Source: Pholis gunnellus (taxonomy: Eukaryota > Chordata > Actinopteri > Perciformes > Pholidae). Taken from it: a DNA stretch of 64,000 nt. Positions within the stretch are counted from its first letter, which is position 1. Every line of letters begins with the position of its first letter. The position numbers and the translations under genes are program-made. Positions 47,996 to 61,366 of the stretch are shown here, piece after piece. Location of the stretch: contig OU342811.1 of the NCBI GenBank assembly GCA_910591455.2, positions 3,907,947 through 3,971,946 of the forward strand. Reading direction: 5' to 3'. The notes below the pieces were generated by a model. It was not told where the DNA came from. It was given only the letters and a program-made list of their open reading frames with translations, and did no database searches.

Positions 47996-48954
47996 AAACA
48001 TTTTACTTTCCATAGGACGACAAGCACAGGTGTTACATAACATTAGTAATGGTTACGTTCTATTGAAGTATGACAACATAGCAATGGGTGAGCATGAACC
48101 ATACCCGGACTCTGAAACTGAAGCAGCCACATGAAGACTACACTCTTGCATGTCTAAGCCTGTAGTTTATTTCTTATGCATCTGCCATTCACCTCTTACA
48201 CACGCTCACTCATTATTTCATTGCTGTCATTATTCGGAGCTGTCAATCATGATATCAGCTGTTTAGATCAGCTGTTCTCCTCTATCTAATAGCACAAGCA
48301 AACAATGACATCGTCTATCATCTTGCTCCTGACTATTTTTAAATAAGATTGACTCTCTACCTTCAGTACTTTCATGCTGCTGTTACTCAGATGCCCTTCC
48401 ATTACAAATCTCCCTGTAGAGTCCAAAAGGCCTATGGTTCAAGCTTGATCCAGACTTTATTCTAGTGGACCACTGCAAGCCAGTTGGAAATGAAAATGTT
48501 CCATGACCGAGACGTTAAATGTAGCTATGAGTCTGCATTTTCTTAAATAAGAACTTGAGTCATGGCCTGTGCTCTTTATAAACCACAAAGGAAATGTTTC
48601 TGCTGGTATGGCCGCCTTAGATGAAGCATTCAACAAAACATCTCAGTGCTGAAACCTGCCTCAAACAATCACATTTTTAGGCTAACATCACCCCCTTCTC
48701 AGGTGAAGTGCCTCATCCGTTGGGGATGAATGAACGAATGGGTGTGGGGTGATTTATTGAGACGCTACTTCTCTGTGGAGAGGTCAGAGGTCACGGTTCA
48801 GTGTCCCAGTCAAGCTGAAGGATGTCCTCTGGTGGTAGCACCACCCTGCTGTTCAATCACATTTCATTTTCAGATAAAAGTTTTGGTCCAACTCTTAGAT
48901 TGATTAAATGTCCCGAACGTCTGTCACCAGAACAGCAGTTAAATCAGATTTGAC

Positions 48955-49000
48955 TGTGTGTGTGTGTGTGTGTGTGTAGGTGTGTGTGTGTGTGTGTGTG
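48955..49000. repeat. Interrupted (TG)n microsatellite
   Basis: Two TG runs separated by AGG at about 48978-48980. Confidence 0.95.
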
Positions 49001-49690
49001 ACATGGCGGGATTAAAAGGCATCCTGGCTTTCTTCTTTACCATCACCACTGACTCTTATCGTGCTATTATATGAAGCAGGAATACCACAAAATATCACAA
49101 GGTTTCAAACTAAAATGCTGGTCCTCATGAGGGAAGTGAAGCCTCCAGCCTACAGTGAGATTGTGCTGCTGTGATCTATAACTTTTAAGTTGAGGTGTCA
49201 TTGTGGATTCAAAGACAAAGTCACATACCACCAGAGGTATCACAAGTTTGAGTTCTGCAAAAGATGAGTCTCTCCTAATCCTCGTGAGCTCACACATCAG
49301 AGAGGACGACGATACCAGGTCAAAAATATACAGTACGGGATTATTGACATTCTGATCTGACCTTTCCATTGCTTTGTAGGATTATGCTCTGTTCTTCATT
49401 TTGCGCTCTAACAAAATATGCAGTCGTGCACATTTGGTCTGGAGCCTCTTTTAGATCTGAAAATAATGTATTACACTGACAGTTATATCATAGGCATGGT
49501 GCTATTTTCACAACAAACCGCTTCACCGCTAATATTTCAAAAACTCCTTACCTTTGTGCTGTTTGGATGTAAACAAAGGCATATTTTCTCGGGTCCTACT
49601 GTTCTATCAACATCCTGTGACGGCTCTGAACTGTTTCCTGAAGACATTGGGATCAATCTAACTTAGGGTAACTAACATCTGACCTATTTC

Positions 49691-50470
49691 AGTTTTGGCC
49701 AATGGGTTTAACCCATGGGGCCGGATCACGGTTTTCGATTATTTTATTGGCTTAAAATTCTGTCAAACAACTCAAAGATCGTATAATACACTCCTCACAC
49801 TCTTCCAGGTTCAAATCGTATGTCACATGCGCAAATCGGCCGATCACAGGCTTTGGTAAGATTCAATTACTTCCCGTAAAACTGAAATTCAGACGAAAAT
49901 GAGCCATGTTTTACAGGTTTTTATATGGCCCAGGCTCTCAAAATGATGCCAAACTGCTGTATTAGATAGATTGAACACTATTAGTGATAAAAGAAGTGAA
50001 ATATATAGTTATATAGTATATAAGAGTACAATAAAACTGCTATATGTGCTGCTTCCAAAATCAGAATTGACGTTGGCTGACCTCAGCTGACCTTGATTTC
50101 TCAGGCATACTTCACTTTATCAAAGCCAATTTCTTTTTTTTAAAGGACTGCTGACATGTTGTGATATGATTTGGGAGAGTTTAGGCCTTCGTCTGCATCA
50201 TTTCAAATCAATAAAAGTGCTTTTTAGGCAAAAGAAAAAAGGCGAACCTGAACATTTTCAATTTGAGCTGTGTGTAACATTCGTCCAGCATTTACCAGTA
50301 ACATATACAATGATATGTACACATCTTAACAAAGCTTACATTTATTTGTGTTATTATGCCATTTAAATTAATCAAATAGACCTTGTAGTTAGCGAGATAA
50401 GCCCCTTTGAGTAAGGGTATGACATTTTCGAGCAGAGGGCTAAAAATAGGCCTAGGGTTCAAGAGGTTGA
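49691..50470. other. Possible old repeat, class unknown
   Basis: The segment from GGCCAATGGGTTTAACCC to AGGCCTAGGGTTCAAGAGG resembles, in its end words, a teleost repeat I remember only vaguely. I found no terminal inverted repeat and no second copy in the window, so this is weakly supported. No coding potential. Confidence 0.25.
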
Positions 50471-52152
50471 ACCGTGGAAGGTCCTTATGGTAAGCAGGTC
50501 AGCCTGCCTTTGTTAACTCTATGCAGTCCAAACGTTCACTAAACTCCTCATTTGATCCAAACATCTCATTAGACGAGCCTGACACTGTTCTGAGACATTT
50601 CTGCTTCCTGTCATTTGCAAATGAATGACATATTTTAGCTCGAACCACCTTATTGAACTCAAAAAGATCCGTCGCCTTCTGTGTTCACTAAAAAAAAAGA
50701 GTAATATAATCATGTTTGATAATTTAGCTTTTGCCATGGCGACACACTGAAACAGTTGAACCTTTCCAGCAATTATGCTTATTTTAGTCCAGCTTGTGGA
50801 ATAGATTTTACAATTTGAACACAGATTATATACATGCTTAGCGTATACACTAAGCCCCGCCTCTACTCTGGAGCCCACACTGTCACTAACTGCACTCGCT
50901 GAAGAAATATTATCCATCGGTACACTCTGCCAAATGCTGACCCGCTGTCTCTTACAGGTCTAAGACTGAGTTGGGAGTCACAATGTACCAGTTATAACAG
51001 GATTCATATGATAACATTTCTTTGTTTACTCACCCAGTAATTACTCCGAACCAATCACACACTCTAATATTGAGACTTTTTCAATTTCAGTTCTATGAGC
51101 TGGCTGAGTGTGCAATGTAGCCTTGCCCTTGAGTAAATCTATAGGCCACAGACCCATGCTCTGTAATTATGTTAATATGTCATGCATTATTAACATGCAA
51201 TACAAGTTATTGCTTGAGGATCCTCTTATCGGGTTCAGAGATATATCTGGCTGATTGTGTGTGTGAGCTGAGCCAAACAACCGGGCAATTTAATCCAGTT
51301 GAGCAGTGGAGCTGCTAGCTGCTGGAGTCACTCTCTACAACTACTGCCAAACAAACAGTTCAGGGGATTTAGATCATTTTTCTAATTTCTTATTTAAATC
51401 GCTGGATTTGAACTAATTGACAGACTGGATGAAAATCAACTCTCTCTGTTATCTTTCTACCAACAACAGACTGCCTTCAAGTGTTTCTGTCCTCCAACAT
51501 CTTTCTGCTCACGTGCTCTAAAAAAGATGAAGATCAAACAAATGTGTTAAATGTGTTAAAGTACTGCACCAATAAAGACAATGTATTGCGTATTAACCAC
51601 GGAGTGGGCCAGCGCACAGAAATACATTATATGTTAGTGCATGATAAGGATAGAGCTGAATAAAATGTCCGTCATCTATCAGGCATGCTGATTAGAATAA
51701 ATTACCTCAAGAAACAAGTTTCTTTTTTACTTATTAGAGGTGTGTTTTTAGTCTTTTCACTGTTGGATTTTTTGTTTGCTTTAATCTATCTCTTTTAAAC
51801 ATTTGTTGCTGTTCCAATGAAAGAAACGTCTTTTTGCTAAATTATTATCTCAAATCACATCTAATGAGGAACTTAAAAGGACATTCCTTAGTCAGTGACA
51901 GCTACAGTAGACTAACCTCACACTCTGGGACCACAGAACAGTACATGACCTGACAATAAACCGGATATTGAAGGACCAGGAAAACCCTGAATAAAAACTG
52001 TGGAGGACCATATGAGGGATGATGTTTCCATGGGGGTCTGCGCCTCACTGGGAGATTAGCAGGTAGCTGGAAGGCAGTTTGGCTGCAGGCGTGGCCTCTA
52101 TTCTTCATCCAAGCACCTTGGAGGCCAACGGTGTGGTCTGCCAACTTCTAGC

Positions 52153-52188
<36 letters not shown>

Positions 52189-55100
52189 ACTGAGTCCAGG
52201 CAAACACATCACACATTCTCACGCCACACAGCAGAGACTGCTGAATCTGCTCCCCCGTCTGCCGTCCAACAAGCCAGTGTGGAGAGTGTAATGTTCTATT
52301 CATTCTATTCTAGATGTGAAAGGTGAAATATATACACACAGTGGCTGGTGCAGGAAGCAAGAAGTGCACCAGGACCACACAAAAAAGAAATGAATAAATA
52401 AGGGATAGGACGGAACTCACTGGAGAGCATGCCACTTCAACTTTTCCAAAAGCTTGAAGCAACTGCATTCATAAGTTTAGAGAGTTTAGAGTTTAGTTTA
52501 GTTTAGTTTATCGGTTGTATACAAATGACTTAGGTATCACTGCCAACAGTCAATTTGACATACATTTACATATCTGTGAACGTTAGAGACTTAAACAAAT
52601 ATTTTTATATCACCTTGTTTATAATTCTAATGCCGAAAGGTTCATTGGCTAATTCATCTTTAAAGTATGCTTCCCACATAGAAAGGCTCTGGTTTGATGT
52701 AGAGCATGTGAAGAGAATTTGGTGAAGGATCAGAGAGAAGAACGCTGAGTCGTATCAGACAGACAGGGAGGATGAGAGAGAGCGTGACAAGGCAAGAAGA
52801 ACTTGATAACACACACTGGAGAAGATATTTGTCTTCATCTCGTTCATCTCGAAGATCAGATTTTGGACAGAGAATATAGAGGACTGAAAGAAGAGGAGGC
52901 TCCTCACATTTCTCTCTGCCAGTTTCACACATCATACTTCCAGCTAAACAGCAGCCACTGCTGGAGTGACCAGTCCATCATGAAGATGACTGAGTTCTGT
53001 CTGGCTGAAACTCCTCAGCAGCTCCACAGAAAGTGTACTTATGTCAGTGAGTGAGTCGGGAGGTTTTCTAGCTCTATAAAATGCAGCCTTAAATGGAAAT
53101 ATCAGAATGGTACTTAGTAAGAGAAGCATTTTGACAAATGTTTGGGACAGAGAAACACCAGCTCTAAACATCTCTGTGAACAGAAGTCTTGGGAGGGAGG
53201 TCATGATTGATGATTGGGTTTTTGTCTTTATTAATCAAGCAACAACACGTTAAGTGGCAAATCAAAGTCTTTTTGAGCCAAAATGACAACATTTTTCAGG
53301 TTGATCTGAGGACTTTTACTCAGTTTTAAATTATTGAAAATGAAATATATTTGGGTTTTTGACTTTGCCAAACTAAAAAACTCAAAGATATTACTGTGGG
53401 TTCTACACAACTTTGACGGCTTTAATTTTGAAATTTTCCAAAGCAAATGATTTATTGCTTGATTGAGATCGCACAGACCAGATGCCAGACATCTTTAATA
53501 CGAGTTCTGTGGTCAGTAAGACAAAACAAAACCAACCCCCAAAAGAGGATGAGCAATAATAAAGACCTAATGATCTATCTCAGTAAGTCCCTCACACAGT
53601 TCAAACTGTGGTGCTGCGCTCACCTCCAAGTTGTGGTGGTCCAATTGCGAATCCACATTTAGCATCTTATTCTGTTAAAATTGTGTTAACTTTATCTGGA
53701 AAACACACACACACACACACACATTCAGGCCCTTTGGATAGCAGCATCAGAAGCAAATGGTTGAGAGAATGGCTCTCCATTCCTCTCTGCTCCGCCTCAA
53801 GGAATAAAGAGATAAATTGGGGCCGAGCTCCACTGACAAATAGGTGTCATGTCCAGGGGCTGTGCAGGTACAACTAAGCTGCTTCAAGCCACACAAACAA
53901 GAGATAAGCTGCTGGCCTACAAGTCACCTCAGCTCAGGCTTAATTCATAAATGTAATTCTTATGCCAGCACTAACCTGGAGGGAAGATGAGTGAGTGTGT
54001 GAGGTGTTCAAATCCTGAACCAGATGGATTAAGTGGATCAGAAGTGTGCTGCCTTTAATAAAGGAGGGGAACCCCCCTCCTCACAGTGTTACCATCAACC
54101 AGTGATCTGCACTGTTCTCCACAAATTCCGAAGGAATTGTTTCATTTTTATAGTTTTATAAATTATTATAGCAATTATATTGTGTTAATTATCATTCATA
54201 GTTTTGCTGTGCAGAATTCATCTGACGTCCTTGTGTACTTCTGCTAGATTGATGATTTTGTAACTTTCAAGGACTGATGGATAATTCATAGTCCTTCATG
54301 ACGGCAGACTGGATTTGTTTCCGGGCAACCTCAGGAGCGAGCATCAATCAGATGAAGGTATGCGGTGCACTACAGCTACAGAAATATGATTATATGTTTC
54401 CGTGACAGAGGGCAATATGGATGAATTCTTTAACAGGGTTTATATCATGGAAGCAAGACACAGTATTGTGAGCTACTAAATGTTCTTTTTATTCACTTGT
54501 GAAATATTGTGTTTATGTGTGCATTAAACAACCTGATGGAATGTTTTTTATCCCAGTGAATAGTCTGCAGTGGTCTAGTACAAATGCATATTATCTACCG
54601 GAAGAACAAAATCTATCACCTCACATCGTATGTCACCTGACACTAAATACACGCATCAGCCAAACGTGCGTTCACACGTCCTGAAGTGAAGCCCTGGATA
54701 TCATGTCGGGATCTCTGCTGGAGAGCTGAGCTCCTGTAGCGCACCATGCGTAGTACTTTGAGTGTACTATTCCCTGTGTGTACTGAAGCACATCCTCTTT
54801 GATTTCCTTCCAGGCTGTTTTGCTGCACGCCTCCAAACGTCCACGACGCCTCCATCTTGCTTATGAAACTCAACAACGCTCCGGGAGTACCGCTGTCTGT
54901 GCGCCTCTTCACTCCTCCACTTTCCATATTCCGCCATAACGACAACACAGCAGAGCGTGACACGAAGCAGAGAGCCCTTCTGAGCCATTAAGAGATGGAC
55001 ACAGACAGGATGAGAGTGTTTACAGTGAGCCGGCCTCCTTCCTGCTCTCCAGCTCTTCAATGTCATTTGTCTCCCATCCCTCATTCTCCACTAACACTTC

Positions 55101-55544
55101 ATATCTTTTTTCTCACCCCTCTGCTGTCTGTTTCTATCTGGGTTCTCTCCATCACGCATCACGGTCTCTGTTCACTGGCATAGTCCCGTCTCTGATTGCT
55201 CACATTCCTCTCCTCTCCTTCAGAACCTTGCTCTTCTTGTATTACTTCAACCGGCTCCCCTTGTCAAGTGCTTTCTCCTTTCTCCCACCACTCAATATGA
55301 AAAACTGAAATCTCTGCAGTAGTAAATTATGCACTGGAATAAGTGGAACATATGCATACGACAATAGCAACATACTCTGGTAGGAAATAAATGAAATGAA
55401 CAAAAAAGATACTCTTTTTTTCTGCTTACCAAACCAATATTTGTATTTTGCTTATGAAGCTCAGGTGAGACTGTCCTCACAAGAAGAACCGCATCAGTCT
55501 CAAAACGATATGTTTCTTTTAAAGTGACAAACACACTACAGGCA
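50471..55544. other. No gene seen
   Basis: Holds CA at 52156-52186, a short TTTAG array at 52485-52510 and CA at 53702-53722. An AT-rich stretch with an inverted repeat lies at 51171-51194. Opposing frames at 50519-50917 (-, 132 codons) and 54643-55084 (-) are open, but their proteins match nothing I know. The 54643-54963 frame is the more protein-like of these, yet it has no domain and no clear splice sites. Confidence 0.4.
52156..52186. repeat. (CA)15 microsatellite
   Basis: Uninterrupted CA run of about 31 bp. Confidence 0.96.
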
Positions 55545-56050
55545 AAAACATTGTTTTTCCAGAATACACATGCAGGTGTTTATTGTACTACTTCCTCTAT
55601 CTGCGTCCTAAATTCACCAAAAGTTAGCATTAGATAAACATACTATTTAAAAAAACTTGATAAATAATTACATTGAAAAAATAAACTAATAATAGCCTTA
55701 ATCAACTGGGGAAGTTTTATGGTGATGTATGTTAGTTAAAGTGTTTTACATGTATGTAGTTTTACTAAACATATCTTTATAGGCCGTTGACTAAAATAGA
55801 TTTTTAATGTCAGTTGACAGTATGTTCGGTTTCATGGAGTGATACAAAAAGGTAAAAACCTTTGATTAATTGTGAACCTGGCATTATCCAATGTTCAAAT
55901 TCATGTTCTACCAATTTAAGCAGATTTGCTCGTATTTAATCTAATTAGGCCTCATTTGAATTTTGAACACTTCATTAAACTTGTAATACAAAATGATTGA
56001 AGTAATCATCCGGAGAAGTTTTATGGTGTTATATATTAGATAAAATGTTT
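55545..56050 (-). repeat. Dispersed repeat family E, copy 2, with an internal direct repeat
   Basis: On the minus strand 55545-55650 aligns with 47880-47960. The rest includes a direct repeat: GGGGAAGTTTTATGGTGATG at 55708 and CGGAGAAGTTTTATGGTGTTA, read in pieces, at 56012, each followed by ATRTTAGWTAAARTGTTT-like sequence. The region is very AT-rich and non-coding. Confidence 0.5.
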
Positions 56051-56248
56051 ACCCTATTCAACCCATCGCGTCTCCTCGTAACACGGGAGACAGCTTCCTG
56101 TTTCCACCCGACAGTCAAGTTTCTTTCCAAGCATGACCACGATAGAGCCATAACCTTAACCTGTGTCGATTAATGTCACTATGATGGAAAAGGTCCTCTA
56201 ACCACACCATGATCATTCCATTCTGTGACGACACCGAATCAGGACCAC

Positions 56249-56660
56249 AATCAGAATCAGATTCGGCTTTATTCCATGTATGCGTACGCTCTCAATGTAC
56301 ACACACTATTTTACAATAAACAGGGACAAATATATAAGAATAAAAAAGTAGAACAAATATAGTTATAAACATTTAACAGCTATATACAATATAAGTATAA
56401 ATATATCCAAAAAAAGTGTACATATATATATATATGTACATATAATACAATAGTGCAAACAGAGGTAGTTGTGCAATACTACTAATTTATTGTTCATGAG
56501 AGTGATGGCCACTGGAAAGAAGCTTTAAATTGGTATTGTCACATCATGAAACTGATTTTTGTCTGTTCTTAAACAGTTCTGGAAGGCAGAGCTACGTGTT
56601 GTCCCACTGAGTGAGATCAGAAGACGCTTGTGTGTGTCCCTCTTGAGGACATTAACAATC
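56249..56660. repeat. LINE-associated repeat (AATCAGAATCAG...CTTTATT type)
   Basis: Opens with AATCAGAATCAGATTCGGC, then TTTATTCCATGTATGCG and CTCAATGTACACACACTATT, followed by an AT-rich body and TTGTTCATGAGAGTGATGGCC with GGAAAGAAGC. These words match the 3' region of a common teleost non-LTR retrotransposon as I remember it. There is no reverse transcriptase sequence. A 24-bp perfect AT-rich palindrome lies inside at 56417-56440 (TGTACATATATA arms). Confidence 0.6.
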
Positions 56661-59600
56661 AACGTATTCAGTATCTAATCGTGGAGGACGAGTCGGCTCA
56701 GGCTTTTATACAATACAGGTAAAGACCTGACACTGCTAGGTTTTCATCAGCAGCTCATAACACTGGAAAAACAGATTTGGCAACTCTAAAAAGCTATCGC
56801 AGCCACAGTCATTTAATCTTCGTCTTGATGATGGTCAGGAGTATTTCAGAGTTTTCGGTTGTTGCGATAATATCAACAATAGGCAAACTATCTCGTAACC
56901 GTTTGTCATCCAGACATTAAGATAAATGCTGTTTCCCCCACGTCCACGTCCTTCTGTCCCCTGTAATCTCTCTGCCCCACTTTTTCTCCAGGCCATGCGT
57001 TGTCGTCCATCCTGTGTATTTAAGTTGGACCATTTCATGGGGCTATTAGGATGAAGAGGCAGAGCCTGACATTAAGGTAATTCGATACACTATTGATGCT
57101 TCACGCTTGTCACATTCTGCATGCTGGTCCTCTGTGTGTGTGTGTGTGTGTGAGTGAGTGTCTCAATATGTGTGTTCAGCTCAAGGCTCAGGGGCTAATA
57201 TTGCTTCATAACAGACTATTTTCCACATTATGCCCTCCGCCTCCTCCCTCCATCCTCTCTGCCTGTCTTGTCTCAGGCCCAATATAATAAAATAACCCAG
57301 CATGCCACGGGCCAGTGCTGCCGACGCGACTGTTTGCTGAGCGTGGCTGATCGATAGAGGGTGGGAACGTTTTCCTCTCACCTCTGTCCTGTTGCACCGA
57401 GCCAATCGACCCTGCCTCGACGAAGCGGGAGACGGACAGGTGGCTCCTTCGAAACGTCCTCGAATGCCCAAAGAGCAAAAGTAATTTCACTCGCGGTTTC
57501 GATCGGTGCATTGCTCACTTTATATGCTCATGACAGCCGGGGGCATCAAGGGGGTGGTGTCTCCGCTCGGGGACAGGAAGAAAAACAAGCAGAGAACAGC
57601 GTCTGATGTAAAGCAGGGAGGTGTAAATTGCAGCTGGAGTGCTTGAACATATCCATAACTGAGATGATGTATTAGAGACTGTGAGAAAAGGTCACTGGTT
57701 CAAATGGCATCTATAACATCTTGTCACTATCTGTGAGCATCCGCTTACTTGTTGTGTCTCTTATCATGGCGGCGTCAGCTAAATGCTCTAATTGGCTCGG
57801 TTTTCAAAGCCTACGAGCTTATAGTAGTCAGTAGGTTTCTTAGCTAGATACCCTCTAACACATTATTATCATCAGGATGCGTTGGGCTGCTGAGATGTCG
57901 GGATTTAGCATGCAACTGAACTGTGCATGTCCCAGGACAGTCTTTATTAATGATTGCATGCAACCTTTATTGAATCTTCTATGTTTTCAAGATGAATGGA
58001 TAGAGAAGAGTGTCATTGTTGTTCATACAGACATAGGAGCCACACCTGAACATTTAGGGACTAAACTATGTCAAATCATTTGTGTAGTTTTCAAACATTG
58101 GGTGATATTTTTCCATGGGGTGCAGTTAGTGACAGTGTGGGCTCCGTGGTCGCTCTGACAGCTTGACGGAGTAGAGCAGCAGGGAGCAGGGCTCAGTAAA
58201 CGGTCAATTACTGTATTTCTCTTGATACCGAAGAAACGCTGGAGTGGACACGTTTTTTTCAGGAGATGTCTGAGATGCATTTCCACCTATAAGAGTACGC
58301 TGCACTGATTCTAAAAGTTTGTTTCCTGGTTTGCAGCACTGAGAAGAAAGGTTATCGCTTGATACAAAATGTGTCACAGGTATGAAATGAAAGGATTATT
58401 AGAGAAGAGAGACTTTCTTGTGGGAGTTGCAAATCATGAATAAATCCTCAACCTCAGCATTTCAACAAACTTACTCGCAACAAAGTTGAACTGTGTCTGA
58501 GGTGTGAGCTGAAAATGAATGTGAGACTCCTCCATCTCCACGTCAGGAGGAACACAAGAACAACAGTGGAAGACAGGAAAAGAAGAGAAATTGCACCGAA
58601 ACAACAAATTGCAAGTGAAATTGCAGTATGATTCATTCAGGATTAGCATTATCAGGGGAGCTCTGTCTTCAACCCAAATCCAAAAGGCAAATTGCACTTT
58701 TACTTTAAGAATTACAGACGCCGCAGATTTGCTGAAATCACTGGCAGTTTCGGCAATTATTACAAATCACCGGGTATCCCCTGGTTGTGTTAAGGCTGAG
58801 TGAACAAGTTATGAGAGAATAAATGCTGAATTTCTGATGTTCCAACCAAGAGAGAGAGAAAAAAATACTAAATGCTTTACAACATAGGGGAAGAAGGAAA
58901 TAATGAACGACAAATCAGTGACTTTATATTCTTAAAGGCACCATTGTCTGATGTGCTTTGCACTTTCAGCCATGACATGTCCTGTTGATGAATCCCATTC
59001 TTGTTCAGATGATGTGTATTCCATGTGGGAGTGAAACAGGCCCATTTCCCCGTCGTATACCCATTGAAATTGCCAATAGTTGAGTTCAGTAATGCTGTAA
59101 TGTACGGCTCTAATGTACATAGAGCTGTACAGAGTGAACTTCCTGTGGAATTATTAACGTCAGATCGTGCTGATAAAGGTTGTCCTCTCACTCTACCTCT
59201 CTGCCACTCTGCCCAGAGACAAAGAGCTTATTTTTAGCTGAGTAATACACATGCACACTCACAATCCCCACACAAGTCACGCTCCATCGTGAGCGCAGAG
59301 GTACGAGGAGAGGCAGCCGCTCACAAAGATGTCTTTTTGTGCGTGACACAAAAAAATAATTGTGGAAGTAAGTGTCACACCTGTGCACGTCCCTTACATC
59401 AACACACACACACACACAGGCTTTGAATCATTTAGGAGACACGGAAGTGTGTGTCAACTACCACCAGATACAGAACTATTGAAATAAGGAAGAACATTTT
59501 AAAAGGCTAAAATCCCAACCTTCATCTTCAGTTTCAAAACGGCTACACTTCAAAAATGAGGAAGAACATAAGGGAAAGAACATTTTGAACTTTATTAAAT

Positions 59601-60236
59601 ACACAGCATCACTAAATGTGCTGTGTATCAGCTGTGGGACATTGTTTTATGTGTGTACTGTCCACCAAAATAGCATGTATGGGGAAAGACAAGGAATTAT
59701 TCATTATTTAAAATGACTGTGAGGAACTTTTAACTGCTTATAAAACAGTTAATTTAATACCGATGCCTCTTTATAAGCAAACGAGACGAGAAGATTGGCT
59801 ATTTCTACATATTTCATTCTCAATGCTCGTCATCGGTACCACAGAGTTGCATTCCGTGCAAAATCAGTTCGGTCATGAGCCCTGAACACGACTTTGTTGC
59901 TAAGTAATTTATGTGCTGATAGAATAAAGAGTCACGCTTAAGTCAATTAACGATGTAATATAAAGCGTGTGCGTTGAGATAATGTCTCTGAATCAATCAA
60001 TAGAAAACAAGTACATCTGTTTTTCCCTCCAATAAGGAGACATTGATCACAAAACAAAAGTCTTAATAAGCCAACCGATCTCACCACAAGTCAAACACCG
60101 TATCTGTAAGACTAATTTATGGACGTGTTAGCATTAGGGCGGTGTCAGTATTCGTGTAGCAGAATCAACAGTAAGCTGGTGGAGGAGCTAGAGTGGCATT
60201 AAAAGTCTATTAGTAGGTCTAGCAGGTCCATTAGAT
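56661..60236. other. No gene seen
   Basis: Mostly unique sequence with short TG (57133-57151) and CA (59402-59419) runs. The + frame 57877-58158 (93 codons) and the overlapping minus frames 57181-57511 have no recognisable domain. The stretch 59860-60010 looks like the AT-rich, transposon-free sequence often seen in conserved non-coding elements, but I cannot support that call. Confidence 0.4.
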
Positions 60237-60530
60237 CAAGGGTCCTTAACCTTTTAAATGCCGGGAACTCCCCGAGCTCCACTCAGGCTCATTAAAACAT
60301 ATTACCTCTTCACGGCTGAACGCAAACCAAACAAGAAGGTCAAACTACCAAACACCTCATTAACAATCTGACATTTAAGAAAAAGAACTGAAAACCTGGA
60401 CAGCCAGACTCATTAAAACATATTACTTTAGTTTAACTGCAAAACAAACCAGACAGTCCAAACTATAAAGACAATTATCAACATTACGTTAGAGACGGAA
60501 CAATAGCTGTTACTGCACACTGCTGGAGCC
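60237..60530. repeat. Possible hAT remnant with a 121-bp tandem duplication
   Basis: CAAGGGTCCTTAACCTTTTA at 60237 resembles the TTCTTAACCTTTT type of hAT end. The word CTCATTAAAACATATTAC occurs exactly at 60288-60305 and again at 60409-60426. The following 60 bp of the two copies remain similar (GCAAACCAAACAAGAAGGTC against GCAAAACAAACCAGACAGTC), so this is a diverged tandem duplication. No opposite end or target duplication was found. Confidence 0.45.
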
Positions 60531-61321
60531 AAAACAAGTCCACTAAATAGATTGTGATTTAGCAACATTGTTTCAGTCTCACGATGGAAACGGGTTGAGT
60601 TAAAACGTTTGCTGAAGATGGGTTTCAAGCTATTTTAACTCATCACTGCTTTAGTCAACTCTTTCTTATTTTCAGTTTATTAGCATTTTTCAGCTCTGTG
60701 TCCACCATTTTCGTACTTTCCTCTCGGATGGGTTATCATCTGGTAGCTGGTTGCTATGTTTCTATGGTGGATGACAACGAGAAAACATCCCGAACACAGC
60801 CACATAAGACCATACAGGCAGAGGGCAGGGCAAGGGATGATTGAGAGGGATTCATCAAAAAAAATCATCCTCACTGAGCCTTTCATAAGTGTACTGTAGA
60901 TAAGATATGAGTTACCAGTTAGAAATACAGTGTAATATAAGTAAAGAAATCACCAAAACCACTCAGACTGTTCCAACAAGAAACCTCTAACTTTTGAGAA
61001 GTAAAAAATAAATAAAAGATGACAGCAAAATCCACAAGCCTCTGCTCTGTGAGATCAATTCCTCCTCCATTCGTCCTTATAAAATCCTCAAATATTGTGG
61101 CATTGCAATCAGATGAGCGGCCAGGAACCGCAGACTGGACCCACAATCCCCTTGCACAGTTAAAAGGGATGAGATGATGATCATCATTTCCCAGTCATAT
61201 ATCAGACGGGTGATGGTTTGGATGTTGTTGTGTGGGTCTTAAAATGTCTGAGCAAAAATAATAGTTCAGGCGGCATTTATCTACTGCAAACAGCCAGCAA
61301 GCTAGTCTCATTTTTTTCAGG

Positions 61322-61366
<45 letters not shown>

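Larger units (their letters stand above)
47525..49690. other. No gene seen; one dispersed repeat and one TG array
   Basis: Family E repeat at 47790-47995 and interrupted TG at 48955-49000. A short G-run palindrome-like stretch lies at 47738-47753 (GGGGGGACACCCC). Other sequence is unassigned. Confidence 0.45.

Noticed and set aside
49800..49830. Possible tRNA B box (AGGTTCAAATCG)
   Set aside because: No upstream A box or cloverleaf; isolated word.
54643..55084. Minus-strand frames resembling a first exon
   Set aside because: Two overlapping frames, no domain, no CpG-island-like context and no clear donor.
57680..57720. Possible tRNA gene (GGTTCAAATGGC)
   Set aside because: No A box at the right distance and no acceptor or anticodon stem pairing.
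57877..58158. Frame of 93 codons starting MRWAAEMSG
   Set aside because: Reads like a protein, but I recognise no family and see no splice context; chance length in 64 kb.
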